From NCBI GenBank assembly GCA_038093515.1, contig JBBPSI010000033.1, positions 108,717-172,716 on the forward strand: a DNA stretch of 64,000 nucleotides, given 5' to 3'. The position numbers were made by a program, and so were the translations under genes. Each line of letters opens with the position of its first letter. The stretch's first letter is position 1. The notes under the pieces were generated by a model. That model had not been told where the DNA came from. It saw only the letters and a list, made by a program, of their open reading frames with translations, and made no database searches. Source of the stretch: Butyriboletus loyo. Taxonomy: Eukaryota; Basidiomycota; Agaricomycetes; Boletales; Boletaceae. Below, in pieces: positions 1 through 11,535 of this stretch.

Positions 1-998
1 TAAACGTCTGGTGGCTTTGAGTTCGAGCAACTAATTCAATTGAAAGATTAACAAGTGTTCGTAAAGCCTGAATGAGAGCATGAATGCCTATATGATGCAA
101 AGCAATCTTGGGGGGAAGGGAAAAATATCACGGCCGAAGTAAATGATCTGAAACGATGGGTCAGTATTCAGTCGTGCAGAACGTCCCTCCAAAGGTCAGA
201 ATTAGAAATGCACCTCACCTTATCTCTCCTTCGACCCACCAAGTCAAAATGGAAAATGTATACAACAAAGATCTCAGATCGACGATGCAATGTAAAGATA
301 CAGTGTATACTAGGCGCACTCCGCGATGCTCTAGGTTATGATAGTGGGAACGGGAGCAAAATGCGAAAAAAAGACCTGATATATTTGTGATGAAGGCGAG
401 TCCATACGCGGTTACAGTCGAGGAGGATGACGTACCAGGCGTATGTTGCATAAAAATCCATTAATAACAAATAGACGACCAATGATTATGCACGAGACAA
501 GCATCACACTTCAGAATGGCGCAAGTCAGGATTGGGGGGTTCGGTAATGCTCATGGGAGGCAGGGAAAACGTAGAGAGGTGGGTGGGGAGTGTCTAGAAC
601 TGGCTGACTGGAGTTGATGGCTAAAAATAGAGACTTCAAATATATACAACGAAAGCTGTTGGAGGCGAGATGGTGCGGGCGATTCGATTTGATTATGGGA
701 GGTGCGGTAAAACCGGCGCAACCTAAGCGATTGCGTGTTCTCGCGAAACTGCGGACGGGACATACTCCGGTCATACGGAAACACCTAGTGTTGGGGCATG
801 GAGCAAGCCAGCGTGAGTGACAATTGTTGAATGATATATCAGCAGCCTTGTTCGGGCTTCGTCCGAAGAGCGAATAACAGAACGGAGCATGAGACAGTAT
901 AAAGATGCATTGAAGAGGGACGAGCGGGGCTTGGCAATCTCCGCTCTGCACTCTCCCTAGCAATCTTCAGACCACACGTGTGCGGGAGCCTCATACGC
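1..998. other. No gene recognised
   Basis: Only short open frames without recognisable motifs are present. The one possibility I can see is that the minus-strand gene ending at 999 has a further exon here: its stop codon overlaps a good splice donor (gtaagc), and a tag acceptor lies near 958-960, which would extend the protein by about 38 residues to a stop near 839. I do not favour either model strongly. Confidence 0.4.
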
Positions 999-3280
999 TT
1001 ACCGCGCCTCGACGTCTACATGTCGACTAATTTTCTCGACACCGGCTCCAAGGGCAGTCTTTCTCCTGATATCCTGCAGAGCAAAATGTTTATGCACGAT
1101 TGTTAACATGTGCGGACAACCGACCTGAGCTTCTTCATCATCTTCATCATCCGCATCATCTTGTTCCTCTTCCTCGTTGAAACCCCGGTTCGGTTCCTCC
1201 TCCTCTTCATCTTCGCCGAATGAATCTGTGCTTGCTGTCGTTTCCTCGGTATCCACCGGACTCAGAAGCGGCACCTGCCCAGCACCTTCATCGTCGGTGC
1301 CTTTGCCGATTTGCGACAGAGTGCGGGACAATGATGGTGTACGACCATGAGTTATTGAGTGGTTATGTTTGTGGGATAGACTTGACACACTAGGAAATAG
1401 ACGGACAGCTGTAAGGACGTGATGCTCATGCTCATCTTTCGATGTGGGGGCTGGATGAGCAGGAGAAGGGTCAGATTTTGAAGATTGCTGGCCAGTCGCG
1501 ATACACGGTAGCGCGACATGAGGGTCGCGAGACTCCAAGAAAGCCGACGATATCAATTTCAAATCGGCCACGCTGGGAGATCTAGAGGGAAGGGGGGATG
1601 TGGTCGGCGTCGTCAAACGTGTGGATGCGACAGATGTGCACGCAGTCAAAGAGGTGGTAGTGGACGCAGTAGATGCATATATGCTCGCATCCATCGAAGC
1701 ACCGCTCGTTATCCCTTCTTGCTCCCTCTTTTCAAGCTCCTTGGCTTCTTGCTCTAAGCGGGCTTTTGCTTCCCTCTCTGCACGGCGCTTCTTGACCCAC
1801 CCCATGCCACTGCCACCACCATCATCATCATCACCGAGCTCGCCACCAGCGACGACATTACCCATGCCACACTCGGGGACATTGTCTGACATTTTTCGAC
1901 GGGCAATCGGTGAAATCGCATGTGCTCCACTATCCCTGCCGCCACTGGTGATGACAGCTCGGGTAGCTGGACGAGTTGACACGGAGGGTGAGCCAGGAGA
2001 AGAGCCCGCATGCAACGCACCACCGCGTGCACTCCCCTGTAACCCTTTCCATATGTCATTTGCAATACCAGCGGAGGCATGCACACTACCCATTCCGCCA
2101 TAACCCCACTCTACGAACTCGGGTTCATCGCGAACATTAGCAAAGGGGTTGGCAAGGGTTTGAGCTAAAATAAATGTGTTAAATTGTTGCGAGAGAGAGG
2201 AAGACGCATATGCTCACCAGCATATCTCTTTGAGCCGTATATTCTACCATTCAACATCTTTACGTGTTTTTTGGGGGGTGGAAGAGATGAGCTTGGTAGA
2301 GAGCTTAGGCGAACGGAGGAGTCACTGGAAAGCATTTTGACGGAGGTATGTCGGCCACCCCCGGCGCCAGGTGACAATGCCGAGGAAGATGCGCGACGCT
2401 TCTTTGGACCTGAGCCCGCGATGGCGGCAGTGTCTAGCGACTGACCAGAACCCTCTCCCCAATCACGTTTGCCGTCGGCCGGTTTCATACCTGGTCCTGA
2501 ACCGGTAGAGGCGGAGCGATGGAGGGATTTAGCAGGATCCGATGGCTTGGGAGGAGGAGACGATGTGCGCGAAAGTGGAGAACTACTCGCTGATCCTGAG
2601 CGAGAGCGGAACAACGATTTTGCGCCAAGGGTGAGGATGTCTTCTCTAGAGAAGCGGGGGAGCTTTGCTGACTTGGAAGAAGGTGAACAGGGGACGGAAC
2701 TAGAGGAAGGGGCGAGAGAAGAGGTGGAGGGGTTACGTGAACCAGGAAGAGAAGCGGACTGGGAGAGAGGGGACTTGTCAAGAAAGGAAGAGTCGGCGCG
2801 TCGGAGGAAAGAAAAGGGACGAAGGAGCTTTAAGCTTGACTTTGAGGAGTTCTTGAATGGTATGTTAGGCGATGTGCGGATGGTGGGTGTCGACCGTGCG
2901 CTAGAGAGGGTAGAGTCGGGGGAGACGGAGGGGGAGAGGGCGACAAAATCATCGTGAAGGTCATTTAGAGCGGGGACTGTCTGCGGAGGTTTGGGATCTG
3001 ACGGCGGATCATCGGACGAGACTCTGCGGGGATCTGGGAGAGGGGCGAAACGTATGCGACGGGTGGAGGGAGCAGAGGAGGTGTGGTGAGAGTCGAGACA
3101 TGAGTCAGAAGTGGAGGAGGAAGAGGAAGAGGATAAATCTGTTTGGAGGGCGGGGAGGGGCGTGGAGAGGGGAGACGGGAAGGGTGAGGCGGATGGGGAT
3201 GAGTGAGGTGGGGAGCGAAGGAGGATGGAGGCGGACATGGGGAGGAGTGCTGGAGAGGAAGAGAGGACGAATGCCTTCAA
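999..3280 (-). CDS. Hypothetical low-complexity protein, two exons
   Basis: Two exons, 3280-2218 and 2164-999, joined by a 53-bp GT-AG intron with matching phase, give a 742-residue protein. It is mostly disordered and rich in Ser, Pro and acidic residues. More conserved-looking islands are an RIRFAPLPDPRR segment near residue 75, a basic stretch KKHVKMLNGRIYG just before the intron, the segment DEPEFVEWGYGGMGS just after it, and a C-terminal block ending in VEKISRHVDVEAR. The RIRF peptide resembles the RVxF docking motif of PP1 phosphatase partners, but this is only a motif match. No enzyme domain is visible. The acidic run near residue 690 (EEEEQDDADDEDDEE) is typical of nuclear or regulatory proteins. 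The C-terminus is uncertain because the stop overlaps a possible splice donor. Function unknown. Confidence 0.75.
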
Positions 3281-6200
3281 GACAAAGGACGGAGGGAAGT
3301 ACCGTAGAGTCGAAAGTGGTGTACTCTCCTCTTTTTCCTTTTTCTATCCATTTGCCTCCATTAGCGTTCCCTGGGGTCCCGCCCGGGCTGTGTCCGGTCA
3401 TAGATCTCAGATCGATCTTCGATCCGCCCTGTGCAACACCCCCCTCCGTGCACAACACCCCCACGATTCCCTCGGCTTTTCATTCCGATCGGAGATGGCG
3501 ACGCGTGGCCCCAGGCTCGAACGATAGCGAAACGTGCCATCGAGTCGATAACGCCCGACATATTACCTTGGCAATTAGCCCATCGTGCAAATCCGCCACC
3601 CACCTAATTTTGCTGCCCTTGTACGATCCCTCTCCCTCTCTTCTCCAATAGCCATGCCGCAGACCATCACCTCGGCTGCGTCGAGGGTTGTATTTCGTTG
3701 ACATAACCCTCCGTTGTTCGGCCCGTCCTCTCCGCCTTGCGTCCGTCAGTTGAGCCTGTTTCGTCACCACAACTAATCATGCCGTGACGTACACATGCGT
3801 CCTCACGCTCTATGCGGAATAAACCGGTACCTGACACACATAGCCTCTCCTCTCCTCTCAGGTTGCGAATGGCTTTGACTCTAGTTGCTCTCACGCACGA
3901 CCTTGGCGGCGACGAACTGGACCCCGGTATTGAGAACCTCACATATCCACGACGACCGGTTGCCGCTAGTTTTCCAGTCCGTTATCCGGCCGTCCACGAA
4001 ACACACAAGTCATCACATCACGTTCCTAGGTTTGCCAACAATCGAACGTCTGGCTCTACATACACATACTCGGGCCATACATGCCTTTGGGAGAACGCTT
4101 CGACAACTCAGCCGACGGGTTGTACATGATGCTCATCTTCGCCACCCACGTCCCGTGCACGTGTCCATAGTAAAACCTGGCATGGATTCTGTTACATCCA
4201 CAGATCCAGAAAGATGAGCCAGACGGTTTGGCGATGGGCCGAAAGGCTCAGATACACATGAGAATTGGCAACATCGGTAACTACATGCATCAACTCACCA
4301 AAGATAAAGTTCAGAGCTGACAAACCCATAGACACTCTGTGCTTCTGCTAGATTATGAGAATGATGACATCTCTGTCCCTCTTGTTTCAGCTATAAGTGT
4401 CTAGTGCTGTGGCTCGCCAGTCTAATTTCGTCGACCATGAGTCAGAGATGGCATCTCGTGTTACCATGGCTTATCAATCAGAAATCCTATCAATGCATAA
4501 ACCATTTGAATTGCTCGCCATCCTGCTCCCAACTTTTGGTTCACTTCCGGCGTTCTAAACCGAAGACAAAACGGGTGCAAAAATTCTCGCTAGACAGGTG
4601 TCAGAAACCGATGGGCTTCGTCGCCCAAAAACGCGCCATGCCGCGGTAACGCCACTGACACCCTCGATCTGTCCAACCTGAAGACTTGAGATCCGGGTGT
4701 TCACTTCTTGTAGTCCCCTTCGGATTCTCCGTCTTCGCGAATGTCCGATCGTCCATTACGGATCCTTTTGATGTTAACACGACCGAGAAGTACTCCTCGC
4801 ATGCAGTTACGACCTTTGTGACGTAGGCCTCATGATAAGAAAGCTTCTCGGTAACCGATACGGAAGAGCCACCAAACACACGGAGCACCTTTACTATGAA
4901 ACCGTGACAGCAAACATCACGGCATCTCCCGTATCATCGCATAGAAACGGGAAATACCAATGGTGACTTCGTTCCCAACATATACAGCGTCGGCGGTATG
5001 AAGCCTTGGCACTGCAAAGGGCCAAGTGGCGTGCGATACCTACAACTGGCTGGTGACTTGATGATACGGTTTTTCTGATCATCTACGCCAACACAGTAGC
5101 TCGGGCGAATGCCTCGATAACTCAAGAAAGTATTCCTTCTCAGTCACGCACTGCCGGTCGCGTCGTCGTCGCTTACCCGTCCAAATGCAGGGGGCGCGCC
5201 GTCGACGAGGGCGTTGAGTCCACGAGCGCTGCATGTCGAAAAAAACGCGGAAAGATTCAGAGCATGTGGTGGGCACCGGGAGAACATCATATATTGTGTA
5301 AGTAGGTAGATGCATCAAGGTAAAGACGAGTAAAGTGCTACACAAGCTGTAAAGCGGAGATAAGTGCCCGTTTGGGGGGAGATAAGTGCGTAGAGTGAGG
5401 TTATCTCGATAAATTTACGAGCTGTGCACCCCGTTTAAGGAAATCAGGAGTATTGGAATGATTCAAGTACGAATCGTGATACACTTTCTCTTCCAACATA
5501 TCATCGCAGATTCGACTGACGAGTTCATCCTGAGCGCACGTAGAAGCGTTTGGACCGTTGAAGAGTATCCTGAAGATGCTATAATCATTAATGCGGTCAC
5601 GGTGCCATCGTCCCGAATAACAGATGCACAGTCACAGTCACTGTAAATTCGGGACTGCGGTCTCTGGGAGTCAACTAGTCACCGTCGATATGCGGGTAGT
5701 GCCGCATCGCTAAGATTGGACCTTTATCTGGAAAAGGCTGTGTGATCATACGATGTGCTACTCTTGGAGCATGTGTCGCCACCCGCGAAAAGGGGTACAG
5801 ATGTTCGACCTTTTACACGCATAGTATATATAGTTGTCAGCTTTCGGATATGAACACAGTCATAAGTACTTAGTAGAGTCATACGTACACTCCTCTGTGA
5901 TTGGTAGGTAATACTCGTACAACGCAGTGGTAATTTAGGCGTTTCTTATGTAATATTTACCTGCGAGTAATATGCCGTTCGCAACCCTACAGATGGGGAT
6001 ATTTTAAATTATCTGCCGCCGTCCAGTTTCTAAAAAATCACTCAGTCGGGTGGGGGTGTGGCACCACCTTTCACGAATTCGGGGTCTTATGTGAAAGTAC
6101 TGGTCTGGTGCTGTGTGGGTGATCAACTACTTACTATGGACATGGCGTGTCTGATCACTGGCATGAGAAACCAGGGTGACCAAAGATGCGACTGGGGGGA

Positions 6201-7721
6201 AGCGCCAAAGATCAACGAGATGCCAGTACTTGTCGTAATATAATGGCGCCACTCACTGGGTCACTGGCAGTAAACGATCAAGTTGGACCTACAAACGACC
6301 CCTCCATGTCATTAATCGTCGCGCCAGCCATGATCCACTCCAATGAAACCTCGTTCAGATCGCAGTGCCATGGGAGCCTCGAGGACAAGGTGAGTTGTGG
6401 TTCCCAACGACCCATTCATACTATTACAGGCACACTCTGCGGGTGATTTTCGTCGGAAATCATGATTATTGCGAGCCCATCATGCACCATCCACACTTCA
6501 GCGTGCGACTGTCGGATCCAATTGGCATGGGATGGGGATGGACTAAGCGTCAGGAAGTCACGCGTACGGTGCAGGATGCGAATGTATCATCGTGTCATGC
6601 ATCGATGACCCCAAGTCACTATGAATTGCATGGCCTTCTCAGGCTATCCAGCTTGAAATAGTTTGCTTCAGCACAGTCGTTAAACCGACAACGTTCGATG
6701 CCAAAGCTAATTTCGTTACCGTAATCATCGTCGACAGGTCGATACCAGAGCTCAGAAATCCACCCAATGGTTCCCGGCGAAAATGGCGCCTTCACCTCTA
6801 AACTGAAAACCTCTTGGCTGTCTGCTTGTGCAAGCTGGCGGACACTCACCTGATGGCCTGACAGTCACTTATAGCGGAAATGTCGCCTCCGCCAAGGAGG
6901 AAAGCCCACCCGTTCAGGCACAGTGATGGTACTACATTGCCGTCCACCACGCTTGGGGTGAGTGACGTGATCTGGGGAGGATGTTGCATCATGCTGGGGC
7001 GAGGTTCCACTTGTTTGTGCCACAGCCGTTATTAAATAAGTGATCAAGCGATATTTGCGTGTGATCCCAAAGTGCAAAGCAAAGCTAGTGCATCCGAGAA
7101 TATGGAGCAAAAATGAATTATCGAGGTATGGATCGGACAGTCATTGAGCGATACTAAAATCGATCATGGAATGATTGACGAGTGACAATTTCATTACGCT
7201 GGTGCGTCTTTGGTTGCATTTGACCCTTTTCCAACGGGCCCGAGTCGACTTTGAAGGTTCGCCAGCGGATAAGGTATATCAACACGGGTGTGGCTCAACG
7301 ACAGTGGATACTCCAACCGTTTATGTTCGAAGTGCATGTCTTCGACATCCGAGGTTGGATTGCATACAGCTTGGCTGGGATTGCAGTTGCTTCGACATCC
7401 CCGACTCCCACGATAGTGGAGGAGGGTTTTGTCGGATGAGAATGGGTGGCTACCTGCAAACGAACCTGCACTGTGGGAAGGGAAAGTATTATGTAATAAC
7501 TATACAGATGATGGCTCGTCGGGTACTCTACGTCGGGTGAACTTGTAAGTCATCTTATTAATCGCGTTCGGTACCTTGACAGCGTCAGGATAGAAATGGT
7601 TCAGGCAAGGCGAGAGCCACTTCTCAGGTCAAAGTCCAGACCTCTGGGGGTGGTAAAAAGTGTCACGCAAATGTTCTGTCCTCCGTGGATAGGTTCACGC
7701 GCTAAGATCAGCTGAATGCAG
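3281..7721. other. Long stretch without a recognisable gene
   Basis: About 4.4 kb with only short open frames, none carrying a motif I know and none joined by convincing introns. The first few hundred bases are pyrimidine-rich and are probably the promoter and 5' leader of the minus-strand gene to the left. A minus-strand frame at 6849-6619 and a plus-strand frame near 7251-7439 look locally protein-like but have no supporting context. The region may hold decayed gene fragments. Confidence 0.4.
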
Positions 7722-8221
7722 GGGTCCGTGTGTCGAAATTCTGTGATCTGCCGGGCCCCGACGGCCGTTATACTGGGTTGATCAACGCACATGGCGACCT
7801 AGCCGATGCTAATGTTGTTTCTCCCGATATCCGTGATGGGCAGGGTGTCCTTATCACCCCCGGCGAGTACAACGAGAAGATCAAACAGGATGAATACGTC
7901 GAAGTCGAGGTGTGTCTCGAACTGTATGTATATTCTTACCCACTCTTGTTTGTCTCGGTCGATGCTAATTCAAAATGTGCGCGCAGGTGGAACATTCAGC
8001 TAAACCCCCGATCGAACAGTCAGAATCAAGTTTAAAATGGATCTCGCATTTACCAGGTCATTGTGAAGTCCGTGAAACTTCTGCCATTCCATTCGTACAC
8101 GCAAGTTGGCTTGCTGAAGGCTCAGACCCAGTTGACTCCGGCCAACAAAAAGGGTAAAAGGAAGGCTGGTAACGATGATGGGTTGATCGGTCAATCGCCC
8201 TCCAAAAAGGCTTCGGCCTGA
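7722..8221 (+). pseudogene. 3' remnant of a hypothetical gene with an in-frame stop
   Basis: A coding-like stretch begins after a plausible acceptor (ag at 7720-7721). It runs through DLPGPDGRYTG and VLITPGEYNEKIKQ to a donor at 7924, resumes at 7987 (WNIQLNPRSN) and continues to a stop at 8219-8221, ending in a basic tail (KKGKRK, SPSKKASA) that looks like a nuclear signal. A TAA at 8033-8035 interrupts the frame. Reading through it gives NGSRIYQVIVKSVKLLP, which fits the style of the flanking protein. Splicing out the 27-bp GT-AG segment 8030-8056 would also restore the frame, but that is too short for a normal fungal intron. No upstream exons or start codon could be found, so I read it as a broken or truncated gene of unknown function. 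Confidence 0.45.
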
Positions 8222-8600
8222 GCTAGTCTTTGATATGGACCTGGGCGAAATTTAGAGTGGTAAAATTGCTCAGTTGTCGTCATTTTCTTGATGTGTCTAT
8301 TGGTGTATGTGATCTGTTTGCGAGAATTTAGAGAATGCGTCACTCGGATATCATACGTCACTCTACTTGACAATTGGATTCAATAAAACATGGACCCGTA
8401 GGAAAATGATCCAAGCAAGGTGACTAACAACGAGGGAAAGTACCATCGACTGCACCCTACTTTAAAGTTTTTTTGGTTTCATGCTCAGAGGCTACCCTGC
8501 CGTGCACGTGATACACAGTCACATGACGGGCTGACTCTAGTAATTATCTCCTTGCCAGAGAGTACATAGAGGCTGACAGAAGCTGCCAGTGGGTGGAAGA

Positions 8601-8606
8601 TATAAA
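8601..8606 (+). promoter_or_regulatory. Possible TATA box of the glutathione reductase gene
   Basis: TATAAA lies 251 bp upstream of the glutathione reductase start codon in an otherwise gene-free 635-bp interval (8222-8856). If used it implies a 5' leader of roughly 220 bases. This is a motif match only. Confidence 0.3.
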
Positions 8607-8856
8607 AAGCAACGCTCCACGCCGGGAATGATCTGGGTACACCCTCCCTCTCATTTCTCTTCACGAGGCCTGGTTGTCCGATTTTCTGCCACAGCGTACA
8701 CAGCGAAAATTGCAGCTTCCCCATTAGTGCCTGCTCAGCGTGCATCCTCGCGGCTTCACCAGGTAGCGTGTCTACCTCATCCATCACCTGATACCATCCC
8801 ATTCAAATCTTTGTGCATCGTAGTTGTCAAGATATTTCACCACCTCATCAAACAAG

Positions 8857-10633
8857 ATGGCACCGATAGATCGTCCTCAGCATGGACGCTATGATTATAT
8901 TTGCATCGGAGGTGGTAGTGGGGGTGTCGCTTCTTCTGTCAGTTATCTTAGGGATTCTCTGTCCTCATACTTGATTCCCCCGTAGCGTCGCGGGGCCTCG
9001 TACGGCAAGAAAGTCGCCCTCATCGAGACCTCCCCCCACTTGGGTGGTACTTGTGTGAACGTTGGTAAGTTATTCCCCCTGCTTGCACGTACTGTCGAGC
9101 TCACGGTTTCCGATAACCAAGGATGTGTTCCAAAGAAGGTGCGAACACTATTTATGCTGTCATATTGTATGGTCAACCACTTTCCTAGATCATGTGGCAT
9201 GCCGCCGACCTGGCAGACAGGTTGCGCCATGCATCCGAAGGATATCATTTTGAGGGGGTTTCAGAGCCCAAATTTAACTGGACGGCCTTTAAGCCCCAGC
9301 GCGATGCATACATCCGCAGGTTAAACAACATCTACGAGAACAACCTCGAGAAGGAAAAGGTGGAGTATCATGCTGGGCTCGCGCGCCTGACATCCCCCAG
9401 TTCCGTTGAGGTCACTCGTCCGGACGGTCAGAAGTACACGCTACACGCAGACCACATAACCATTGCTACCGGGGGGCGTCCGACGATCCCTTCAGACGAT
9501 GTCATTCCTGGAGCGAGTCTTGGTATCGATTCTGATGGATTCTTTGATCTGGAAGAACAACCCAAGCGTGTTGCAATCGTCGGTGCTGGCTACATCGCTG
9601 TAGAATTCGCTGGTGTTTTCAACTCTCTCGGTACTGAGACTCATCTTTTCATCCGGCATGACAAGGTCTTGCGTACATTCGACCCCTTGCTGCAAGACAC
9701 ACTAACGCCATGGATGGAGCACACTGGAGTCAAGATCCACAAGAACTCTAAAATCCAGCGTATAGAAGGAGGGAAAGGAAAGACCCTTATGATCCACGAT
9801 AACAATGGACAGGCCACTGAAGTTGACTGCTTGGTCTGGGCGATTGGCCGACATGCCAACACGGAGGGCCTTGGAGCTGAAGAACTCGGAATTAAGCTTG
9901 ACAAGAAGGGCGATGTCATCGTGGACGAATTCCAGAACTCCACCGTCCCGGGCGTCTATGCAATCGGTGACGTGCAAGGCAAAGCCTTGCTCACCCCTGT
10001 TGCGATTGCAGCCGGCAGGCGGCTGTCCAATAGACTCTTCGGCCCCGAAAGGTTTAAGAACGACAAGCTCTCATATGAGAACATCCCTACTGTCGTCTTT
10101 TCGTGAGTCGGATTTTACGGGGTTTTGGTATGATACTAAACTGGCACAGGCATCCCACTATTGGTACCGTGGGTCTTACGGAACCCGAAGCCTACGAGAA
10201 GTATGGCAAAGGTGTAAAGATTTGTACGTCGAGCGAAATCCCTCGCGGATCACGAATTCTGATCTCGTTTCAATCACAGACAAGTCATCGTTCCGCGCGC
10301 TCTATTTCTCACAGGTTGCGGAAAACCACAAGGAGCCGACAGTTTACAAGCTCATTGTCGTTGGCGAAGAGGAACGCATTGTTGGAGTTCATATCATCGG
10401 ATTGGGAAGCGACGAAGCCTTGCAAGGTTTTGCAGTAGCTATCAAAATGGGCGGTACGTCTCGAAATCCCGAACATTGCCCACGCTTACATGCTGGAAAT
10501 AGCACGCAAGCAAGACTTGGATGACACGGTCGCGATTCATCCTACGTCGGCTGAAGGTTTGTCGAAGTATCTTGGTTGTAATCACTAGTGACTGACCGAT
10601 TTTTTTCGAAAAGAATTGGTCACGCTCCGTTGA
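8857..10633 (+). CDS. GLR1: Glutathione reductase, eight exons
   Basis: FAD- and NADPH-dependent reduction of glutathione disulfide in cytosol or mitochondria. Exons: 8857-8937, 8986-9064, 9122-9138, 9189-10102, 10150-10223, 10280-10453, 10503-10556, 10614-10633. All phases agree and give 470 residues, the usual family size. Visible landmarks are the N-terminal FAD motif GGGSGG, the redox-active CVNVGC (Cys50 and Cys55) followed by PKK, the NADPH-binding GAGYIAVEFAG near residue 190, the FAD segment YAIGDV, and the C-terminal IHPTSAEE with the catalytic His459 and Glu. The redox motif is split by an intron after the first Cys, and exon 3 is only 17 nt. No mitochondrial presequence is evident from this start. 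Thioredoxin reductase is excluded by the position of the disulfide and the HPT tail. Confidence 0.95.
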
Positions 10634-11535
10634 ATCACCTAGTTTACGGACACTACTTTCAGTACTGCATTTGGAATTTTCACAGCAAAGTACATTACTG
10701 TGTTTCATCAACGTCAATCACAGGCAAATTTCAAGTTCGGAGTCCAGGGTGACCCGATGTGAATTGCTTTGGAACTTTCTACGTTCTCACCACACGTCAA
10801 TAAAATTGGGTAGTAGCGAAAACGTGACCCAGGTTGGAGTCTAAAGATAAGAGCCAGGAAGGGTAGCTATCTTCGTTGAAGTGTTAGCACGCAAACACTG
10901 ATTCTCTGCACACCTGGAGCCGATGATAAAGCTACCATTCACCGCTAGGGATAAAGCAAGACTAGATCCAAACTAATTTTGTCAAGCCAATAAACATGTG
11001 TTGCGTGTTCGGCTCGGCTCTCGAGTTCGAGTTCACTCGATAATGGGGTTAAAATGACTTCCCGCGGCTTCCCACAGGAAGGACGCTGTCGTTTGCATGT
11101 ACGTCCACACCTCAACTGGGCATTGCAACATACTAATAGATTCAAGAGATGTTGGAGTCGACCATATCTCTGACTTGGTATGTTCAACTTCAAAGAGCCT
11201 ATCTGCGTAGTATCTTTGCATGCGGTCGCATCTCCTTCAAGGAACCATACATCCGTCCTCAATTACTAGCACGGAAAATTTCTCAGCGGTGGTGTTTCAT
11301 CAGGTTTATGGGCGCACATACTACTCGATACGTAACATAATCAGAACGTCAGAGCATGCGAAGATGTATGTAAGTTCCTCGAATGAAGATTCCTGATGGT
11401 TACTCTGTTCTCGAAATCCATTTTCCAGGTGACTTATCTGGCATATCAGGCTCTCGGTCCCTTCCATTCCTTTGTTGATCCCAAGCGCTCTGATTTAGAG
11501 GCATTGGGTAGGGCTGCGCTGCCCCCTTTTTTAAT
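10634..11535. other. Intergenic, no gene seen
   Basis: Spacer between glutathione reductase and the next plus-strand gene. Only short frames without motifs. The last part, directly before 11536, is T-rich and is probably the promoter or leader of the membrane-protein gene. Confidence 0.5.

Noticed and set aside
526..963. A 145-codon minus-strand frame
   Set aside because: Cys/Pro/Ser-rich composition without any motif and no supporting splice model; its frame does not join the neighbouring gene.
1600..2103. A 167-codon plus-strand frame opposite the first gene
   Set aside because: Shadow of the minus-strand coding region, low complexity, and without motif.
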